From Massospora cicadina (lineage: Eukaryota; Entomophthoromycota; Entomophthoromycetes; Entomophthorales; Entomophthoraceae): a stretch of 64,000 nt of DNA. The stretch spans positions 1-64,000 of the forward strand of contig JAKSZP010006621.1 in the NCBI GenBank assembly GCA_022478985.1, in the 5' to 3' direction. The notes below the pieces were generated by a model that made no database searches, was not told the DNA's origin, and worked only from the letters and a program-made list of their open reading frames with translations. Positions within the stretch are counted from its first letter, which is position 1. Each line of letters starts with the position of its first letter. Shown here piece by piece: positions 59,326-64,000 of this stretch. A program made the position numbers and the translations under genes.

Positions 59326-60951
59326 TGTAAGTCTGGGTAAGCGTCCTCTTTGCCTAGATCAGCCGCGTTCTCATTCCCCAATAAAAGGGTCCAAAGAGGG
59401 CAGCTGTCCCTCTCATCATACAGGGTGATCTCACCCATGTGGTAAATGAGCGTTGGGTAACAGCCCTCCATCTGAAAAATTCCACCACCTGTTCCCGCAA
59501 TTGCCTCCACCAAATTAGTATGGCAAATTGAGGAAATCTGCGCCAAAATTATTGGAATTCGCCACCCCATGAGCCGAAAGGTTCTTATGAAGTTGATGGC
59601 ACTGAGCTCTCGAGATCAAGGTCTAAAATCCAGAAACCCTCAGTAATGAAGTCTGAAAGGCTTGCACCTTCAATAAATGAGTAATCAAGTGTCAAATCCT
59701 CAAAAAACTCGCCATTGGCACTGATCTATTAGGAAAGTTGTTGATGGTTTAAAACCTGCTCTAAAAACATTGAGGTTAAAGCTCAAAAGGCGTGTACCTC
59801 TCTAGGTTGAATGTTTCCCATGTCAAATCCTTAGTGTAACTTGCATATGGCATCAGGCCATTGGTAAATGTTGCTTGCAATTTTAAACTCCACTCAAAAA
59901 AATCTGGGGCAAATCCCAATGGGCATATACCACCTATGGTGAATGTCTTCGCCAACCTGAAACCTTCCCTAAAAAAACAAGATTACTATTTGGTGAATCT
60001 AATTTGGCCAAACGGACATCAAAGTGACCAGACACAGGTGGGTTGGGTATCCCAAGCCTGTTTCTGACCATTGTGGACCACCCTTGCGTGGGGTGGCCTT
60101 GGGAGATCCCCATTGCCCATTGGGTGAGATGCCATTGCACCAATTATTGAAAATGGAGTGAAACTGAGAGTCAGGCGTCTGAGATCAAACTGACAGTGAC
60201 TCAGCCCGCCGCTGACTCCTTCAAAGTCAGTTCATATTAGATTCAGATTTTCCCCTTCCTCTAAAGTTTGCCAGATTAGGTCAAATTTTGCCAGCCCCAA
60301 TCCTACGCTTTTCTTAGTTATTCCCCAGTTTGACCATCTATTTAAACGTTTGTAACACACTGAGGAAATTGAAAGTTGATTTTTCCAATTTACCATTTTT
60401 AAAAACTTCCTCCAAGTTCCTAATTCTTGCTTTTTCATATTTTATATTGGCCAAACTCCCTATGGCACTAACAATGTGGCCATTTGGGCACTACACTGGC
60501 TGAGAAATACCAGTCATGATAGTAACTGTAGCCCTACCATAGCCAACTGGGCATACCGTGTAAGAAATTTCTGAGAATTCAACACCATAGTTGAGGCCAT
60601 CCGCCAGCAGGATATCAGAATCCTGTGGGCACATTTGTCTCCCCTTCAAGCGAGAATCTACCCCTTGCCTTCATTTTTGTTTTAAACTCGCCTATGGAGG
60701 ATACCAAAACAGTAAATTATATTGCTTACCTCCATGAAGCTAGGACACTGGGTCTGGAGTTGCATCAGCCTGGTTTCTTGCCAGGTTACACTTTATGCTT
60801 GCAACACACCGGTGCTCACTTGTTGCACGCCTCCCTGTGCAATATAACGTTGTCTAAGCAGCAATGCTTCCGGCATTCTGGCTTGCCTTTTGGGTGCTTT
60901 TGCAACCCAAATGGCAGGGCAGTCTAAACTTCATATGCCATCTCCCTGACA
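59326..60951 (+). repeat. Element B 3' LTR
   Basis: 1626 bp, from TGTAAGTCTGGGTAAG to CTCCCTGACA, one base longer than the 5' LTR. Two 131-bp tandem units begin 'tgtcaaatcc' at 59690 and 59821. Followed by CACCC, the right target duplication. Confidence 0.9.
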
Positions 60952-60956
60952 CACCC

Positions 60957-61799
60957 TCCGTGAGACAAAAACCCTAGACCAACATTAAGTAAGAGCCAAG
61001 GATGTCCAGGTTAGTTTTAAGAGTTTGAATGATGATATGGCCAGTATTTTATCTAAATCCTTAAGTTTTAAAAGTTATTTAATTACAAGAATTGATTGTT
61101 GCTGTCATGGGACCTTCTGGTTAGAAAAGGAATGTGCAGCCATTATTGATTTACAACCCAAAGTAGCATTAGAATACCTTTGGTACAGCCGACACAATGT
61201 ATGATAGATAGTGAAGAGGGGAAGTGCTTAAATAAGCCACTTAATACAAAAGTTATAAAACATAGCTTAAAAGGTAACCACAAACTATCTACTGGTAAAT
61301 TTAAATAAATTAAGGATTTATTAACTAAAAGAAAAAAGGATGGAGCAACAGAAGACACTGTTGGGGACTAATGCTTTCTAGACTTAACTAGGAATATAGG
61401 GGTGAGCATTAGAGCACACTATCTTCACTGCAGAAAAGTCCAAGGATTAACACAGTACCAGGTTATTGATAAATTTGTATATGGGATGTGTGAGCAGATC
61501 ACTCTGACGATGTATGAATCACAGATATTAAACTTTTTCATTTTTTTCACCTGGCTGCAACCTGGTAGGCTAATGAGCCATTTGAAGGGACTGGCAGGAA
61601 ACCCCACAGTTAGGGATGGTCAGGCTGATCCAAATTTTATTTAGATAGGTTTGAAAAACTAAACCTATTAATAATGGGCTTGTCATACCATCACGTATGT
61701 GAATGTTGGGTAAATTTTAATGAGCCCAACTTTGCACTATTTTTTTCACAAATGAACTAGCTTATGACCCTTGCAGAGACTCAAACTCTGTTTTAATAG
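60957..61799. other. Unassigned DNA with a possible gag-like fragment
   Basis: Mostly AT-rich. A plus-strand frame at 61402-61644 (IDKFVYGMCEQITLTMYESQ) reads like part of a retroelement gag, with an in-phase extension in nearby frames from about 61330. No motif confirms it. Otherwise nothing recognisable. Confidence 0.35.
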
Positions 61800-64000
61800 A
61801 ATATGGAGTTGAAGGTGGAGGCAACTTGCTTGCTGGCGGTGACCTCTGGCCTCCACCGCCTCCTTACACAGCCCCTGAATCTTTTTCCACCAAATCCTTA
61901 TTGGTAAGAATAACTATAAGTGTAAAGCCCTTCAGAGTAGAATGTGGCCTACCACTCATCCACTACATAGGTTAAATAACTCTTGATGGTGAAGGCAGGC
62001 AGCAGCCTTCTTGAGCCTTGTAGCGGATGGGGCTTTTAAGGCCAAGCCTGCCACTGGCCACGAACTCAACCCTTGGGGGTGGGGAAACTCCCGCAAGGGC
62101 ACAGGGTGATAGCCATACACAACCCCTAAGGCTCCTTTCCATGTGGGCGACTTTGCTGGGCACACTGGACCAAAGCGCAGTGGGCATTATAAGCCACCAG
62201 CCTCTGACACCTTGGGGCCACTCTGGAAACCGCCATCCCAAAGGGATGGGCGTGGGCTGAGATGTGTCAGACATTTGCCCTCATAGCTGCAAAAGAAGAA
62301 TGTTTTGAGTCAAAATCTGCTGAAAAGGGGAAATGTCAGTCATTTACAAGTTTGTGATGATACCCCCATGATTTAGTTAATATGAATGTTGATATCAGCC
62401 AAAAGACCCTGACCAATTCTCAGTGGAACTCACAAATTGAGGTAACACCATTCCAAATCCTTCTTGGGCAATAAATGTAAAATTTGAGAAGTCATATTAC
62501 TCCAACCCACACAGCGGGCCCTGGGGCAACCATTGGATGGCACTCCCCCAGCCACAACCAGGTCCTTCCAAGCACCTAAGTGAGGACCACCCCCATTTAT
62601 AGACTTGGCAGGGGTCCCCCAAGGTGCAGTAAATTGCTCAAATTGGGATTGGCTAAAGTTTATAAAAACGTTACCCCACGGGTACATCTTGACCAATAAT
62701 AATTTCTCTTCCATAGTTCATCCAAAATGAAGCGAGTATCCTGAGATTTGATAGGCTGCTTCCCCATGTTTCCTCATTTGGACTAGTCCAAGATATTCTG
62801 AACCTATCCTCAGATTCCCCTGACCCTCAATGCAATTTAAATACTGATCAGTCAGATATTGAGAGGGATTATTCCCGTTTTTTTCCCCATACTACTCATA
62901 AAAATCATAAAACTCAAGTTTTTAGTAGTAGTTATTGTAAAATTATATTAAACCTTTGTGGAATCCAGTGGCATAAGAGCCAGAGAGCACAAACAAGCTG
63001 GATTCCTACAAGGTGGTTAGGACAACAGTGTTCTACCAGACTCTGGTCACTCACACCACAACTTTTTACAAGCGCCCCAGCCAACCTCCATTGGGCCATG
63101 GCAATCCTCTCCACAAGGTATCACCAACCCAAAGAATCTCAGGACATCCACCCTTCCTCACTTCTGATTGCACTGCCATCTGCTCTGAACCAACCTGCAA
63201 AATAAGAAACCCGCCCAACCAGACACCATGAGACCCAGTATGAAACTTCCCAACTCTCAAATATAATACAATAATAAATTACACTAAATATGAACAGATT
63301 TAAATCTGAGGCCTTTATTTGGGGAGAAACTTGAAGTTAGGAATAGAGGCCTCATTTACATCTGTTTATATTTAATTTCAATTACGTTAAATTTTTAAAG
63401 AGTTGGGAAGGTCTATATTGGGTCTTATGGTGTCTGATTGGGTGGGATTCCCATTTGGCATGTTGGTTCAGCGCAGATGGCAGTGCAATCAGAAGTGAGG
63501 AAGGGGTGGATGTCCTGAGATCCTTTGGGGTGGCGATGCTTGGTGGAGCGGATTCCCTGGCCCAGTGAATGTTGGCTAAGGCGCTTTTCAAAAGCTGTGG
63601 CGTGGGTAACCAGAGGCTGCTAGGACACCAGTGTCCCCCACACCTTGGCCCATGCCTATCCCTTTGGGATGGCGGTTGATAGAGTGGCCTCAAGGTGATG
63701 GAGGCCAGTGGATTATAATGCCCTATGAACGTTAGCCCTGTGTAAATGGAGAGACCACCTGCCTGGATAGGAGCCTTGAGGAGTTAGATATGGATATTGC
63801 CCTGTGCCCTCGCAGGAGTGCCCCCACTCCTGAGGGTTGGTTTACAGCTGGTGGCAGTCTGGGCCTTGAGAGCCTCATTCGTTACATTATTCCAAAGTCA
63901 AACTTACCTTGGCGGGCTGTGGTTCCAGCCAGCCCACAAGATGGCTGCAGTTGAGTCCCAAGCACTGCCATGGGACATCAATTTTTTCCATTAGTTTTTC
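61800..64000. repeat. Large diverged inverted repeat centred near 63330
   Basis: 63395-63885 is the reverse complement, with perhaps a fifth of bases changed, of 63265-63011 followed by 62264-61990. Examples: 'ccgccatcccaaagggat' at 62231 against 'atccctttgggatggcgg' at 63656, and 'tctcaggacatccaccc' at 63136 against 'ggtggatgtcctgaga' at 63506. The spacer is palindromic too (AACAGATTTAAATCTGAGGCCT against AGGCCTCATTTACATCTGTT), leaving a loop of about 30 bp. The left arm holds the D solo LTR. Arms probably continue past the window end; weak similarity reaches about 61800. No genes. Confidence 0.8.
62265..63010 (+). mobile_element. D-type solo LTR
   Basis: 746 bp, TGTCAGACATTTGCC to GATTCCTACA, the same length as D1's LTR (23620-24365) and similar along its length. 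The insertion duplication is AGATG (62260-62264) and AGGTG (63011-63015). The other arm of the inverted repeat has the empty site, which confirms the boundaries. No internal coding sequence, hence a solo LTR. Confidence 0.9.

Larger units (their letters stand above)
36455..60951 (+). mobile_element. Element B: Ty3/gypsy chromovirus, host of a two-level nest
   Basis: LTRs of 1625 bp (36455-38079) and 1626 bp (59326-60951). Flanking duplication CACCT (36450-36454) and CACCC (60952-60956). The plus-strand internal region holds gag (38080-39814) and pol with terminal chromodomain (55862-59325). It is split by C2, which itself carries H. Without inserts it is about 8.5 kb. Pol shows stops and loss of catalytic residues. 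Confidence 0.9.

Noticed and set aside
1..64000. CRISPR arrays, rRNA genes, bacterial-type operons
   Set aside because: No regularly spaced short repeats with unique spacers, no rRNA-like conserved blocks, and gene structure with introns points to a eukaryote.

Overview
This looks like a transposon-dominated stretch of a eukaryotic genome, most likely a fungus with a repeat-rich genome. It holds one recognisable host gene, an EF-hand MscS-type mechanosensitive channel of the kind known from fungi (Msy1/Msy2-like), on the minus strand at 29001-30974. Its introns are only about 33-36 nt. Most of the rest is degenerate Ty3/gypsy LTR retrotransposon sequence, including chromodomain-bearing elements. 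I cannot name the species. I recognised no rRNA, tRNA or CRISPR.

Left part (1-28.9 kb). A plus-strand integrase/chromodomain relic ends in a diverged LTR (1-1.8 kb). A lone LTR (E1) lies at 3.2-4.05 kb. Unidentified minus-strand coding remnants (G) are split by element A (6265-20268, plus strand, LTRs 889 bp). A is interrupted by element C1 (8928-15922, minus, LTRs 1126 bp), which landed inside the reverse transcriptase YVDD codons, and by a 988-bp solo LTR (F) inside A's 3' LTR. A truncated B-type element (B3, 20799-23619) is then cut by a minus-strand element (D1, from 23620). AT-rich unassigned DNA follows.

Middle (29-35.5 kb). The channel gene is followed by AT-rich DNA with small tandem repeats, a near-perfect hairpin element (33462-33983) with an 8-bp target duplication, and a G-poor minisatellite.

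Right part (35.5-64 kb). LTR E2 is followed by a three-level nest. Element B (36455-60951, plus, LTRs 1625/1626 bp) contains C2 (39815-55861, minus) in its gag-pol region, and C2 contains H (47200-53770, minus, LTRs 563 bp) in its gag. The window ends in a large diverged inverted repeat centred near 63330, with a 746-bp D-type solo LTR inserted in its left arm.

Nearly all pol genes carry stops, frameshifts or lost catalytic residues, so these are fossils. Insertion order can be read from the nesting: A before C1 and F; B before C2 before H. The most unusual coding signal is a degenerate reading frame on the strand opposite to pol, lying between integrase and the 3' LTR in both C1 and C2. I saw nothing resembling a defence or biosynthetic system.
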